64,000 nucleotides of DNA from Ceriagrion tenellum (taxonomy: Eukaryota; Arthropoda; Insecta; Odonata; Coenagrionidae). Numbering within the stretch: the stretch's first letter is position 1; each line of letters starts with the position of its first letter. The stretch covers positions 86,597,696 to 86,661,695 of the forward strand of contig OY720643.1 of the NCBI GenBank assembly GCA_963169105.1, given 5' to 3'. The notes under the pieces are model-generated. The model searched no databases, had not been told where the DNA came from, and saw only the letters and a list, made by a program, of their open reading frames with translations. The position numbers and the translations under genes are program-made. This document shows, piece by piece, positions 39,648 through 50,629 of the stretch.

Positions 39648-39963
39648 AATCTAGTTCACAAAAAATTAAACATAGAAACAGCAAAACAAAATGTCAAAAG
39701 AATGAATTAATTCTATTTAATTAATTTCATTGTCATTTTATTATCATTCATGAAATACTATTATTATGTATTCACAAGTACCAAATATCAAATTTTTGCA
39801 TCATACCTAGGATAAAGTATTACAGTAGAGCTGTGATTATCATTGGAAATGAAAGTGGGAGCCCTCTTGTGTAACTGAAATTGATGGATAATCCATTCAC
39901 AGTACTATACTCTCCTAGCATCTTCTGTGGGTATTTTATTGAAATACTAGCCTTTTTCTCTTA

Positions 39964-42711
39964 CAGTGAAACCCCTCATACACGACCACTCCTATCCAGC
40001 GACCACCCCTCTTAATGACCGGTCTTCTTCGGAACCAATTGTAATGCCCATATTGTCAATGTATGTATTACCCCTATTCAAAGACCACCCCTCACCCCGA
40101 CCAACGACCACTACTTCGACGGGAATTTCCCTCTCTTAGGCGACCAAAACCTGAGGTTCTCCCAGATTCTGGGAATCGGATCAGTCTACTATGCCAGTCA
40201 ACGGTCTATATATAGCCAATCTATGTGTACCTGCACCCACCATAACAAAATGATCGTTGAGGATGATAACAACCCCCTCCTTATGGCAGGCTTCCCTTTA
40301 TGGAAAGGATCAGTGAGCTTCACCCTCTCTTCAGGGGTTCTATTTTGTGCATTTTGTACGCTAAAACATTAGTAAAGAATGAGCCAGCGAGCCGTTTCGT
40401 GGGCAACACTGTCATTTCATATTTTAATCGTTGCAGTTCGCTTTGAGTATATGAACGATCTCCGAGTAGAAGATGTCGAAGAGAATTTGTTTGAGTTTAG
40501 AGGATAGAGTTCGAGTTATCGAAGAACGAGATAAAGGAACATCTGAGAGGAGGTTAGTGGATTTGTTCAAGTGTAGGAAAACCCAAATAAACAGAATTTT
40601 AAAATTTAGGGACAATATTTTGAAGGAGTGGCACAATAGCGACCGGAACAGAGGAGTGAAAAGAAAGCGTCAAGAGAAGTACGAAGCAATCAACTCGGCA
40701 GTTTTTGAGTGATTCAAAGTGGCACGGTCAAAAAATATTCCAATCAGTGGTGCTTTAATAAAGGAGAAGGCCTTGCTGTTGCTGAATTCAGTGATGAAGA
40801 TTTCGTGGCTAGCAATGGCTGGCTTGAACGATTTCGCTTATGGCATACCATTACCTTCCGAGAAATATCTGGTGAATCTGGAGATGTGAGGAAGTATGCT
40901 GTGATTGGAAGGTTAGACTTCCATCGATTGTCAGTTCCCGAAAACAGCAGCATGTATTTAATATGGACAGAAGTGGGCTATTTTTCCGTACTTTGCCATC
41001 TAAATCTCTGACACTTAAGACAGAGCAGTGTAAGGGTGGAAACCTGGCCAAAGAACGATTGACTGTATGCTTTTGTGTGAGCGCTGATGGAGAAAAAGAG
41101 GCACCTCTGGTGATAGGGAAGTCTCTTCGGCCGAGACGCTTCAAGAACACGGATATGACCAAGTTGTATGTATCTTGGTATTCTAACTGTAAGGCATGGA
41201 TGACTTCAATGATTTCTGAAGATTGGCTTAGGAGGTTTGATAAAAAGATGAGGCCGCAAAATCGCAACATACTCATGTTTCTTGACAATGCTACGTGTCA
41301 CGCCCATCACATCAAGCTGACCAATGTCCAATTGCAGTTTTTTCCGCCCAATACCACAGCAAAATTACAGCCTCTAAACCAAGGCATTATCCAGACATTC
41401 AAATTAAAATACAGAAAGCAGATGATGCAACATTTGATTGAACGGATGGATGAAGTTGCCACTGCGTCAGATTTAGCGAAGAGGATAACAGTGAGTGACA
41501 TTGTGTCATAGGTGCATTCTGCATGGGAAGATGTAGAATGCAAAACAATTGTGAGGTGTTTTTAACAGTGTGGTTTTTTCGGCTCTGTCAGTGAAAAGGA
41601 ATTCGAAGAGATACCATCAGATGATGTGGAAGTATTGGCTCGAGCTGTAGGGTTTGAGTACAGCCAAACAGTGACTGAGGAGGAAAACCGCACCGATTGC
41701 TATGATGACTTCAGCGGTGATTGGGAGGACTCCATACGAAAAGAAGCAACAGGTAAGATTTTTATGACCAAATGGCATAATTCATTCCAATATTTCAATG
41801 CAAGTTCGTCCATTACATTTTTTCGTATCTTTTCCGGTGGCGTTGTTTTATAAGGAACCATATTTGAAGATGAAGATGATTCAGGCACAATAAAATCAAC
41901 CGAAGATTCGAATTTGAGTGCTCAGGAAGCACCTCCAATTATAGAGAGTTGTCATAATTTAGTGAAAAGCGCCAATTTCCACAGAAAGAAAATGAAGGAA
42001 CTATTTACAGAACTAAAATAAATTGCAAAACAAAAGTGCAAAGGCCTAAAGCAAACTTCTATACGAAAGTTTTTTTCGCTTAAAAGTGAGCAGCATCAGT
42101 AGTAAGAAGACATTGATTATTTTTGTAATGTTTTATGTGTGCGCAGTCAGGATCCAATTTCAGAGCTTCCATTTTTATTAAAATCGTTGATTTATGTAAC
42201 AGTTCCGACGGATTTCAGACCGTTTATTTCTATCCCTCACAGGTCCCATACAACGATACGTTCTAACCTTATAAGTCAGAGTGATAATATTTTTATTCCA
42301 AATTCAGTAAAATGCCTACTATATATGTTGGTGCAATCCTATAATATTGATTTATAAATAGCACTTTCACGAATATCATGTACTCATCTCTGTAGTACAT
42401 TGTATTTTGTAATAAGATTCCTGTGCGATATAATTATGCAGTGCGAACATATGTAATATTAATTAAATTACTCTGTGCATGATATTTATTAGAAATTCAC
42501 AAATAACAATAAAGCAAATACGATTTGTGTAGCCTTAAGTAAATCTTAACCTCGGTAGTTTCCCAATATTTTTAAATTTAAGTGCCTGCTCACATTTACG
42601 CTGAAAGAAAAACAATCCATTCAGGCACCCGTACCCCTCTTGAACGACAACCTCTCTTCATGACCAATTTTCACCGGAACCGTCAGTGGTCGCTTAATAC
42701 AGGTTTCACTG
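39964..42711 (+). mobile_element. Tigger/pogo-family DNA transposon, complete but inactive
   Basis: Both ends are present. The left end starts CAGTGAAACCCCTCATACAC and the right end, read inward on the other strand, starts CAGTGAAACCTGTATTAAGC. Further similar inverted subterminal motifs follow (CGACCACT, GACCGGT...GGAACC versus GGTTCCGG...TTGGTCATGA). A TA dinucleotide flanks each end (39,962-39,963 and 42,712-42,713), the target duplication expected for Tc1/mariner-superfamily elements. The total is 2,748 bp, the usual size for Tigger. The single broken transposase reading frame lies at about 40,473-41,760. Confidence 0.93.
40473..41760 (+). pseudogene. Tigger/pogo transposase pseudogene
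   Basis: The N-terminus MSKRICLSLEDRVRVIEERD is the first helix-turn-helix of a CENP-B type DNA-binding domain, and NGWLERFRLWH (second frame) is the end of the second. The DDE nuclease follows in a third frame. Its first Asp is in MDRSGLFF (codon 40,966-40,968; the family usually has DETGLF) and the second in FLDNATCH (41,284-41,286). The third position is Asn in LQPLNQGII (41,377-41,379), where the family has Asp. A stop at 40,710-40,712 replaces the usual Trp in FEWFK, there are two frameshifts between 40,760 and 40,963, and further stops follow DIVS and RCF. The protein would normally cut and paste the element at TA; this copy cannot. Confidence 0.9.
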
Positions 42712-42713
42712 TA

Positions 42714-43130
42714 CTTCTTTAGTCGGCAAATCACTTCCATTTAGTGACATGTATGGAGAACTCAGAAAATTTTCACAAATGACGACTACTTTATGTCAAT
42801 GTGCATTGATAACATTCCCTCAATTTGTAGAAAATTCCACTAAGGTTCTCATTCTCAGGTATGCAATTCATATGGTATATTTTGTACACCACTTCTCATG
42901 GTGTTTGCTGAGTATTAACTGTTTATGTTCATGACTACAACATATTAAGCTCATCCTGAGCAATCTACAGTTCTACCAATTTGAAAATTTTGCCACTCCA
43001 ATTTAATATTTTTTTTTAACTTCTGATATGCACTTGGATCAAGTTTGCTACAGTAAATTTCCATGACTGCTACTCGACACAGTCCAATTCATCCACCTCA
43101 AGTTACTACTAACCTAAGCACATCTCATTG
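42714..43130. other. No recognisable feature
   Basis: Noncoding AT-rich sequence to the right of the Tigger element; no motif found. Confidence 0.4.
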
Positions 43131-43132
43131 GT

Positions 43133-43200
43133 ACGCATAAGTATTGCATATACGCATAAGTATTGCATATAAGCATGAGTTGTGATAAGCATAAGTATTA
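43133..43200. repeat. Short tandem repeat, 19-bp unit
   Basis: ACGCATAAGTATTGCATAT occurs twice exactly (43,133-43,151 and 43,152-43,170), followed by two degenerate copies (AAGCATGAGTTGTGAT, AAGCATAAGTATT). Confidence 0.9.
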
Positions 43201-44321
43201 GGTCTTGGAAACAATTTTTAATGAAGTAGAAACTATCAAAGCTATTTATTGCCAATGCTTAATAGTATGGAAATAATGCAAAATAAAATCCAGCTGCTAA
43301 TATGTCTGTCGACCGCATACTGTAAATACTCCCGGCACAAAATTAAAGGCTTGATTTATAGCCCCTACAGGAGGGTTTAAATATTTCAACACTCCAATGA
43401 GGAACAAGCATTTTCAATAAATAAAAACCCCAATCCCATTGAAATTGGCATTAATTTTCATTTTCAGCATCTTATGAAAATTTGTGTGCCCCCACTTTAA
43501 AAAGCCTTTCCTTAAGGAACACAGCAATTAGTGTAGAGTGTTGAAACAATGCGATGACAATTACAATGAAATGAAGAAGACAATAATGATGCAAAGTCTC
43601 AGAGTAAAGAAAATCTCACGTCATATGATCTGAGAACCCAATAACCTACACAATACAATGCGAGACAAGCTGGGAAAACTTAGGCTCTTTCTCTCTTACT
43701 CATCTGATATATTACTTGAATTAATCATCCTCATCCTACTCTTAAAGCAAACATGTCAAGGTTGCCGATCACCGTTATTCCCAAGCTTAACTTAAGTGGT
43801 ACCTGCCTCCTATCTTCAGCTGCAGTAGTCCCTTACAAATTGGCTGTTAATCCAAATACATATGTTTACAGCTTATGTAACCTCCTGCAATAACCTATAG
43901 CAAAAATACTGAATTCCTTATTATTCACTTTTTCTCATCTGATTTTGATGCATCGTCTTTTGCTTTGTATTTCAAAATAAATGACCTCTGCTGAAAATTT
44001 TCTATGCACACTCCTTTTGTCTTTCAAAATATGCCTCTGCTGGAGTCAGCCACAAAACTTGCCACTGGCACGCTCTTTGTAGCAATTTCAATTATCCTCA
44101 TCTTCCAAAATATCTACCATGATATGTTTCCACTTAACTGAATAATGGGCATGTTGAATTGATTTTTGATTGAAATTGAATTTTGCTGAAGTAAACAAGG
44201 CAAATGTGATGGGAAAACCATAGGAATATCAGCTTTATTGCCTGGGTCCCACCCTTGTCTATTGAGTCACTGATTCAGGGGACTCACCGTAATGCAAAAC
44301 TGTTACGTTCATAAAATGGTT
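43201..44321. other. No gene; possible 3' UTR or polyadenylation signals
   Basis: AT-rich noncoding sequence. On the minus strand an AATAAA occurs at 44,239-44,234, about 1 kb past the receptor stop codon. It could serve that gene, but no downstream element supports it. Confidence 0.35.
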
Positions 44322-44419
44322 TTGATATCCATTTCAAAATGAAACACAATGGTAACTTACACAATGCACCTTTGTGCCAATGTACACACCTTTGTGTTTC
44401 ATTTTGAAATGGATATCAA
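44322..44419. repeat. Perfect 28-bp inverted repeat, 42-nt loop
   Basis: The arms at 44,322-44,349 and 44,392-44,419 are exact complements (starting TTGATATCCATTTCAAAATG). Just beyond the right arm comes CCACAAAGTTAAGCCTGA (44,432-44,449), nearly the same 18 bases that follow the hairpin at 61,599-61,674. Confidence 0.93.
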
Positions 44420-45285
44420 TATCAATTACTTCCACAAAGTTAAGCCTGATACACTTTTATGTATTCATATAATGAGATTCATTACTTGTGATTCGTTGCT
44501 CAACATTGAGGTATTCATTACATAATAATAATTTTGATCAAGAAATTCCAGTTCACAGGAATACTAAATGTTAAATTTAAGGTCATTTGAGAAAGCCCAG
44601 AAATGGAAGGACTGCAGGAGACAAACCAAAGATGACAGGTATCTATCTCACTGTATTAGAAGATGAAACAGCCCACAGGAAGCTACTATTGAGGATAAAG
44701 GGAAGGAATAAGTGGTTTTCCTGAGGTGAAGTCTCAATGAATTCCCTTGCACTATTGTTCCCAATCCATCTCCCCAACTTTATGAATACTTTCACACTTA
44801 GTCAAGCAATAGTAAACTATGTGACCCAACCTGAGAATATTTTCAAAAAACATTGCTGATAGTCTATCCATGTCTAGGTCATGCCAGAAGCTCCACATTG
44901 CCTGACTGAATAAAAAAGTGAGATCATTTTACAGATATGAGTTACTTAAAAGGTATGACGACAACCTAGTTTGGCATGTTTCAAGAAATGCCCAAAAGAA
45001 TGTGTAAAAAAGCCTGATGTATTATCAATGGTTGAAATCACCCTTATGTGATTTTGCAATGTGATTAACTTCAGTTTAATAAAGTGTAATTTACTTGAGG
45101 GAAAAAATTATAAAGAGAAGAGGTACCAACTTAAGTGGCATTAATATATTCACAACTACTGATCTGATTAATATTGTGAGAAATTTTAAAATAAAAAAAA
45201 ACCTTCTAACAATCTACAGGATGCATTAATATACCTTGCTAATGACTACAGGGTAATTTGTTCACTACAGCATTGATGGACGGAT

Positions 45286-45600
45286 CTATACCGTGCTTTC
45301 TCTGTGGTTTGACATGAGCGGAGTCTCCACACTTGGTGGCTCATCGTCTTCTGGCCTGGGATGATGAGGCTGATGGAGATGCATGTGCAACTGAGTCTGA
45401 GGATGCATCATTGGAGGGTGCTGATGGTGGAGTAACAGTTGCTGGGGCTGCGACAGCCCACCACAGTCCATAGGCGGGGGCACTTTCTTTGAGACATCTA
45501 TCTGTGCGTACACTGTCGGTTCCTGCCGTCTACTCACAGGGGGGGCATAAACTGTATGAGCTTTCGGCAGGGCCAGCTCAGCATAAGTTATGTCTTCAAC
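45286..45600 (-). CDS. Last exon of a Sidestep-like IgSF receptor (cytoplasmic tail, stop)
   Basis: On the minus strand a CTATCTCTAG acceptor at 45,601 opens a phase-0 exon of 104 codons ending at TAG 45,288-45,286. It begins VEDITYAELALPKAHTVYAP, then EPTVYAQIDVSKK, a Gln/His/Pro-rich low-complexity stretch, and ends PLMSNHRESTV. ITYAEL fits the ITIM consensus (I/V/L/S-x-Y-x-x-L/V), and VYAQI is a similar Tyr motif. The terminal S-T-V fits a class I PDZ ligand. Spliced to the two exons upstream it completes an intracellular tail of about 230 residues. ITYAEL...VYAQID tails are found in arthropod Sidestep-family proteins, which often get automatic names such as nephrin- or CD22-like. The family call is from memory of these motifs; the gene structure itself is directly supported. 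Confidence 0.8.
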   Translation of the reverse strand, partial: VEDITYAELALPKAHTVYAPPVSRRQEPTVYAQIDVSKKVPPPMDCGGLSQPQQLLLHHQHPPMMHPQTQLHMHLHQPHHPRPEDDEPPSVETPLMSNHRESTV

Positions 45601-45689
45601 CTAGAGATAGAAATAAAATGATAATGCAGATTAGACGACCAAGAATATAATTTTTCAAGTTTACGGCCATCTAGTTTTCATGGCATATT

Positions 45690-46231
45690 ATTATGGGGTT
45701 CTTCATCTCTTACAGACAGAACTTTTAAATAGCAAAAAAAGAGTTGAGAGACTGATGACAAATGCTTACTATCTTGCCCCTTGTAGATCTATTTTTAGGA
45801 ATTTGGGCCTCTTACCCTTTCCTTGTATTTATATATTGTATGTGTCGTTATGTATTCATAATAATATTATTCAATTTGATACTAAGAACACTGTGCATTA
45901 CCATTATACACGAAGTGGCAAAGACATATGTGCTATTTGTGCATACCAAAACTACATTGCTTGGCCCAAATATAATGGGTCGCAGACTTTTTAATACTTT
46001 ACCCAATAATCTGAAATGCATAAGTAGTAAATCTGTCTTTTAGCATAAAATTAAGCACCTATTATTCATTAAAATTTATTACAATTTTGAAGAATTTATC
46101 AATGATAAAATATAACAATTTTTGTATTCATTTGGCATCACTCATATCATATAAATGATTGTTACACATCATGTAAATGATCGCTGGATCAATAAAATTA
46201 TAACTATTATTATCATTTCATAAGTAACATT
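45690..46231 (+). mobile_element. LINE 3' fragment, antisense to the receptor gene
   Basis: The plus strand encodes, in two frames, LLQTELLNSKKRVERLM, RNLGLLPFPCIYI and MGRRLFNTLPNNLK. These are the C-terminal blocks of Jockey-like LINE reverse transcriptases (relatives typically read ...FRELGILPLPCLYI... and ...GRRLYNKLP..LK). A frameshift separates the blocks and a stop follows. It is 5'-truncated and ends in AT-rich sequence with AATAAAATTATAA, consistent with a LINE 3' end. It sits inside the receptor intron, opposite to its transcription. Confidence 0.75.
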
Positions 46232-46297
46232 CCCCTCTGAGTCCTCGGCAAGCATTGGGTTTCATTGATGTCAAAATGGCCGAGGACTGAAAAGGGG
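46232..46297. repeat. Inverted repeat in the receptor intron
   Basis: CCCCTCTGAGTCCTCGGC pairs with GCCGAGGACTGAAAAGGGG. The AGTCCTCGGC core of 10 bp is perfect, with an outer CCCCT/AGGGG extension across a bulge. The loop is about 29 nt. It abuts the end of the LINE fragment and may belong to its 3' UTR. Confidence 0.75.
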
Positions 46298-47741
46298 TTG
46301 GGCAGTACTCGCAGCCATGTCTAATGCCCATCGGATGTGCAGCTATGCTGCAGTTGGGTCATGTGCATGGAGTAGAAGGAGGGACCCGAGTAATATGATT
46401 CATTATTATTATTAGTTGCTCTATTAATAATAAAATCATTATTATCAGAAGACCTTCCAGAGTTATTGAAGATGCATAAGTATTGCTTTTTTTAGTTTAT
46501 TATCTAGCACATACCCAATAGTACAAATTGCAAAAATATGATTGTATGCTGTCTCTATGTACTTATATACACATTCTGAGGAAATAATTCTTTCATGGGC
46601 TTGTAAGTATTCATGAGCCAATTTTTTCCCTTCCTCTTGAATATACTTGATCTGTATATCCATGCTTTAACATTACCAGGCTAGGCCTTGCATATTTCAA
46701 TACTTATGAAAAAGGATTTTTTTACAACAAATTCTTTGGGAGATGTAATTGATACGTGCCACACAGGATCCTATTGGAATGAGGATGTTTGTTGATGGTA
46801 AGTTTGCAGAGATTATTTCCAACTAGAACGGTAACATTGAACAAATTCTGGCATTAGAATATAACTATGTTCAAGCTCAGTCATGCCATTTGCTGGCATG
46901 TGGTCAACTAAAAGCTGATGTTGGCACTACATAACTGGCAAGGGGAGAAGACGTGTGATGCTTTTGGGAAATTTAACAGAAATGAAGAGGGTGAGGGATG
47001 TCTCTGGATCTGGAAACTGGATCAAATTGAGCCCCTATCTTGTCCAAGAGATGTTCCACAAGAAATGTCAAAGGAGGGAGTAATTTTTTCTTCACTTTTA
47101 CCCATATGCTATTCGTTTGGTGGAAATCCATGGTCATCCAGCAGGGCTGAATAAGAGTCTTGTGAAGTATATGCATAACTCCAGGACAATCAAAGTTGGA
47201 TATCCATATCCAATATGTTTTTCAAAACTTGAAACCAAGAAATCAAACATCTTGATTTTTTTAATTACAGGTATACATTTTATTATTAAATCAAGTAAAT
47301 CATAGAAATTCACTCCGAGTTTAAGCCTCTTTTTTCAGGTTGTAACTTCCTGATGGATATTCTGTTGCTTGGAAATAATAATCCTGGTGAGGATTAAAGT
47401 TGGAGTTAATTTCTATACTTTGCATTATTCAACAATTAAATTATCATCAGCTATTAAAAAACATTCAAGATTCATTCATTCACATTGCACATGATTCCCA
47501 TAGAACAACAATACCTTTGATCTGTAGTCATGAAAAGTAGCATAACTGCAGAATGTGGCTCTCATTTGAGAGAATTTTTCTCTACCTATTCCTTAAAATG
47601 AGCAGCTATGAAAACATGCCCATGATTGCAAAAATGACCAAATAAACACCATTCCGTTATGAAAAGATAACTCAACAAAAAAAATCTTGCCATCAAGCTC
47701 ATACTTTATTTAGGTGGATATAAATGTATTTAAAAACTTAC

Positions 47742-47893
47742 CATTTTAGGTATATTCATGACATTTACGCTGTCGTATGATGAGTCCATGTGGTTGTTGA
47801 GAGGATGGATGTGGGGCAACGTCTCATACATTCGTGTGGAAGTGTTGTTCAGCTTCTCAAATGCCTTCTCATCTGCATCTTGGTAATCTGTAT
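47742..47893 (-). CDS. Internal exon of the Sidestep-like receptor (cytoplasmic)
   Basis: A 152-bp minus-strand exon lies between an AAATTACAG acceptor (47,894) and a GTAAGT donor (47,741). It enters with two bases that complete an Asp codon (GAT) from the previous exon and leaves in phase 0, which fits its neighbours exactly. It reads TDYQDADEKAFEKLNN, then RMYETLPH and DSSYDSVNVMNIPKM. The DYQDADEKAFEKL stretch directly follows NPDIIPQNN from the previous exon. I recall this combination from Sidestep-family tails. SSYDSV fits the ITIM-like consensus S-x-Y-x-x-V, and YETL is a further Tyr-x-x-Leu motif. No catalytic domain is present. Confidence 0.8.
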
Positions 47894-48462
47894 CTGTAAT
47901 TTTACACCAAAAAGTGGTTTCATTCAATGTCCAAATAAAATCTTGGAGGTCCTTTCAAACAATATCAGCCATTACTTTTGGTTCCCCTGAATTATTTACT
48001 ATCTAGATTTAATCTGACAACAGCGTTTAGAGTTACTGAAAGTGGAAGATTTTCTTAACATAAACACAACAAGACAAGTTTCCCTATCACTAGCTGGCAG
48101 GCAACTTTAGCATTTTTATTTAAGGTTCTTTATCATCTACTAGAAATACTATGTCATCAACAAAGGATAGCATGTTCACTTTTCTTTAGAAATTCACAAT
48201 GTCTGAAATTGGGAGTGGAAAACTTCTTTTATAAATTATCTACTGAATGTTTAGCAATTTGATCGTAGAGAAATCAGAAGTGCCAATACATACATAGTAT
48301 AAATTTTGATTGTTTCCTCCAAAATTATGAGGAATTTCTGATCACATTTGGAAAAATTTTGAGTTTTTGAAGACTGACTTAGCAAAAGGGTGAAATTAGT
48401 TTTTCCATGGTAATAGACTTTGACGGTAGAATGTGCATAACTGAAATGAATGCAACTCTTAC
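47894..48462 (-). other. Receptor intron (569 bp)
   Basis: Lies between the GTAAGA donor (48,462) and the ATTACAG acceptor (47,894). Nothing else is seen in it. Confidence 0.75.
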
Positions 48463-48798
48463 CATTATTCTGAGGTATGATGTCTGGGTTCTTTTCATCT
48501 GGATCAGTGCCATCACAGATGTCCTTTCCGAGAGTTTGGCCTGCAGTCTTCTCATCCACACCATTAGTGCAATGTGTTGCTGTCTGTGGGGCTCCTTTCC
48601 GTGTGCCCCGAACCCCAACCACACCACCAGTGCCTCCGTTGCGCATGGCTTCATCGTCTTCATCCCCTTCATCGTCATCATGACCCCTCAGCCTCATGAC
48701 TACCACGATGACAACAGCCACTAATACTAAGGCAGCAACAACACCGACAAGCACAGCAAGGATTGGAGTTATGTGAAGGATTGTACCTTGCGCGACTG
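48463..48798 (-). CDS. Transmembrane exon of the Sidestep-like receptor
   Basis: A 336-bp minus-strand exon lies between a TTTTCTAG acceptor (48,799) and a GTAAGA donor (48,462). The preceding exon must supply one base, and it leaves with one base. After a short extracellular stub (VAQGTILHIT) comes a strongly hydrophobic helix of about 25 residues (PILAVLVGVVAALVLVAVVI and on). MRLR follows as stop-transfer, then an acidic run (GHDDDEGDEDDE), a Gly-rich linker, and DEKNPDIIPQNN at the end. This is a single-pass type I membrane topology with the tail in the cytoplasm. Immunoglobulin and FN3 exons should lie upstream, at higher coordinates. I found none before 64,000, so a long intron (over 15 kb) or a gap follows. 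Confidence 0.8.
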
Positions 48799-49055
48799 CT
48801 AGAAAATGAAGCACACCATGTTATTAAAAAAACTGAACCGAAAAATTCACCCAAAATTGGAAGGTCTATAGAATTAGCAATCAGTACAACATCATTAAGG
48901 ACTGAAGCTCTTTTCCCGTGCTCCTCATTATTCACTTTGTTCTCTCTTACTCTCTCTTACAATCAACCTTGCTTATACCCGCCTCAGTTTTACCAAATTG
49001 TCAGTTACAATGGTTCTTTTTTTTATTTCTACCACCTTGTTCCTATCATTCATTA
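48799..49055 (-). other. Presumed receptor intron, nothing else seen
   Basis: AT-rich sequence immediately upstream of the transmembrane exon on the minus strand. No Ig or FN3 motif in any frame. Confidence 0.4.
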
Positions 49056-49302
49056 AGGTAGAATACTCCTTGGAACTAAAAAGCACTGAACAATATCTAC
49101 TTTTTCACCATACCATTTTCAACATCTACATCGTTTCACCACAGTATCAGCAATGTGCAATTTGACTTGTATTTCCCTGGTGGTGGTGATTATCGCTGGA
49201 ATGCCTAAATTTCAGAGGCAAAACTTATGAACTGCATCAAGAGAGAGTTCACACGAAATTTCTCAGAAGAGGGGATTATTTCAATTAAATTGTGTGTGGG
49301 GT
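49056..49302 (+). repeat. Left arm of a ~240-bp inverted pair
   Basis: This segment matches the reverse complement of 50,174-50,385. Shared strings include ATGCCTAAATTTCA, CAAAACTTATGAACTGCA and AAATTTCTCAGAAGAGGGGA, with scattered substitutions and one ~30-bp length difference. Read through frameshifts it begins MPKF and contains a Phe/Cys-rich block resembling the N-terminal zinc-finger part of hAT/CGGBP1-like proteins (tentative). Confidence 0.75.
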
Positions 49303-50173
49303 ATACTGGCCTCACATAAGATATATTTTGCTATTCCATAATGTGCTTGAGCTTCCTAACACCATATTTACCTCATGTACAACCATTTAAACAACACAAT
49401 TTAATGTTTATTGCATGTTGTGGCAGCTTCTGCGGTTCATCGTTCTGCTGCAAGAGGCCACCTAGGAGGCGACACAGAGAAACAGCGTGTTTGAGGCAGT
49501 CTACGCGTCCACTTCCTTAAGGATAGCTGAACAAGGAAAAGTGACACACAACTCGAGGCTATGTTTTTTTTACTACAGTTTGGTGGTTGGTTGTATTGTC
49601 ATTGCATGGTGGGAGTTGGCTCAGCCAGTAATAAATTCTGTTGAGTGGATTACAATTGTTTCTTTGCTCATCAATCCTAACCATGTCAACTAGTCAACTT
49701 CACTGTGGAACACAGTTGTATCATGGAAAGCATTGAGCAATCACTCTTAGCAATTTTACTGTTTGCACAAGACTTAACCAAAGTTAAATGTAGCTAGTTG
49801 GAATGCAGGTAGGTAATGAAAATGAAACAACCATGGTAGAATATTATGAATGGAAACAAGGCATGAGTTACATATTATTTTTGCAGAAGATACACTTCAG
49901 TTTAAACTGAACAAGATGCATGAGACTGCACTCTGACTCCTTTTCTCCAGCCAGTTCATCCTATTCTGGTGCACCAAATTCGTACTAATTTTCAAGCATG
50001 CCCAAAAATTAAGGTGTCGTTTACTGTGAAGTGCATGTTTAATTTCTTTATACCAACAGTTTTTTTTTCCCATCACCTTTGAAGTGTGTCACTGATTCAT
50101 TGAAAGCAGACCTGTTATTCGATATCTTCTCATTCTGTGTTGGTCCAACATGTTGAATAAGTTACCATCTCTT
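49303..50173. other. Spacer between the inverted arms
   Basis: An 870-bp stretch holding a short GC-richer patch (49,430-49,560). An open frame of 68 codons (49,487-49,693) has no recognisable domain. On the minus strand the sequence just below the right arm continues the same degraded coding-like segment. Confidence 0.4.
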
Positions 50174-50385
50174 GCCCCACACATAACTTTGTAGAAAGAA
50201 TCCCCTCTTCTGAGAAATTTTGCGTGAACTCTTTCCTGCTGCAGTTCATAAGTTTTGGCTATGAAATTTAGGCATTCCGGCAATAATCACCAAGAGTGAA
50301 ATACAAGTCAAATATCACATTGCTGATACAATGGTGAAATAGGGAGTAGATGTCGTTCATACTTTTTAATTTCAAGGAGTACTCT
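50174..50385 (-). repeat. Right arm of a ~240-bp inverted pair
   Basis: The reverse complement of this segment matches 49,056-49,302. On the minus strand an open frame runs through it (CLNFIAKTYELQQERVHAKF and on, to 50,089). Mixed frames give a C-x2-C...H-type pattern that could be a decayed BED-like zinc finger. This is a relic of an unidentified, probably hAT-related, element. Confidence 0.7.
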
Positions 50386-50629
50386 AATTAAGAGACCAGT
50401 AAAAAAATCAGCAAAAATTATAAATGCCTTTGAAAGCAGCAGTGCTATTTCCAAAGTGACAAGACCACAGAAGACTCATTAGAGGACATTAGCAAGGCTT
50501 TGCTAGCATTGTTTTGAGAAACACGAGGGATAAATCCTAATATATCAGTATGTGGGCATACTACTGGAAGAAGCAAAGATAAAAGAGGGATGAGAATTCA
50601 GCAGCTAGAGAAATTTGTCATTATATTGT

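Larger units (their letters stand above)
45601..47741 (-). other. Receptor intron (2.14 kb) carrying a LINE tail
   Basis: On the minus strand this runs from the GTAAGT donor after the 47,742-47,893 exon to the TCTAG acceptor before the last exon. Apart from the LINE fragment and a hairpin (listed separately) I see nothing in it. An open frame at 46,918-47,154 has no recognisable content. Confidence 0.75.

Noticed and set aside
48251..48724. Overlapping open frames on both strands around the transmembrane exon
   Set aside because: Only the minus frame with matching splice sites and phases is supported; the others are shadows of it.
49487..49693. 68-codon plus-strand frame with hydrophobic segments
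   Set aside because: It lies in the spacer of an inverted repeat, with no splice or regulatory signals.
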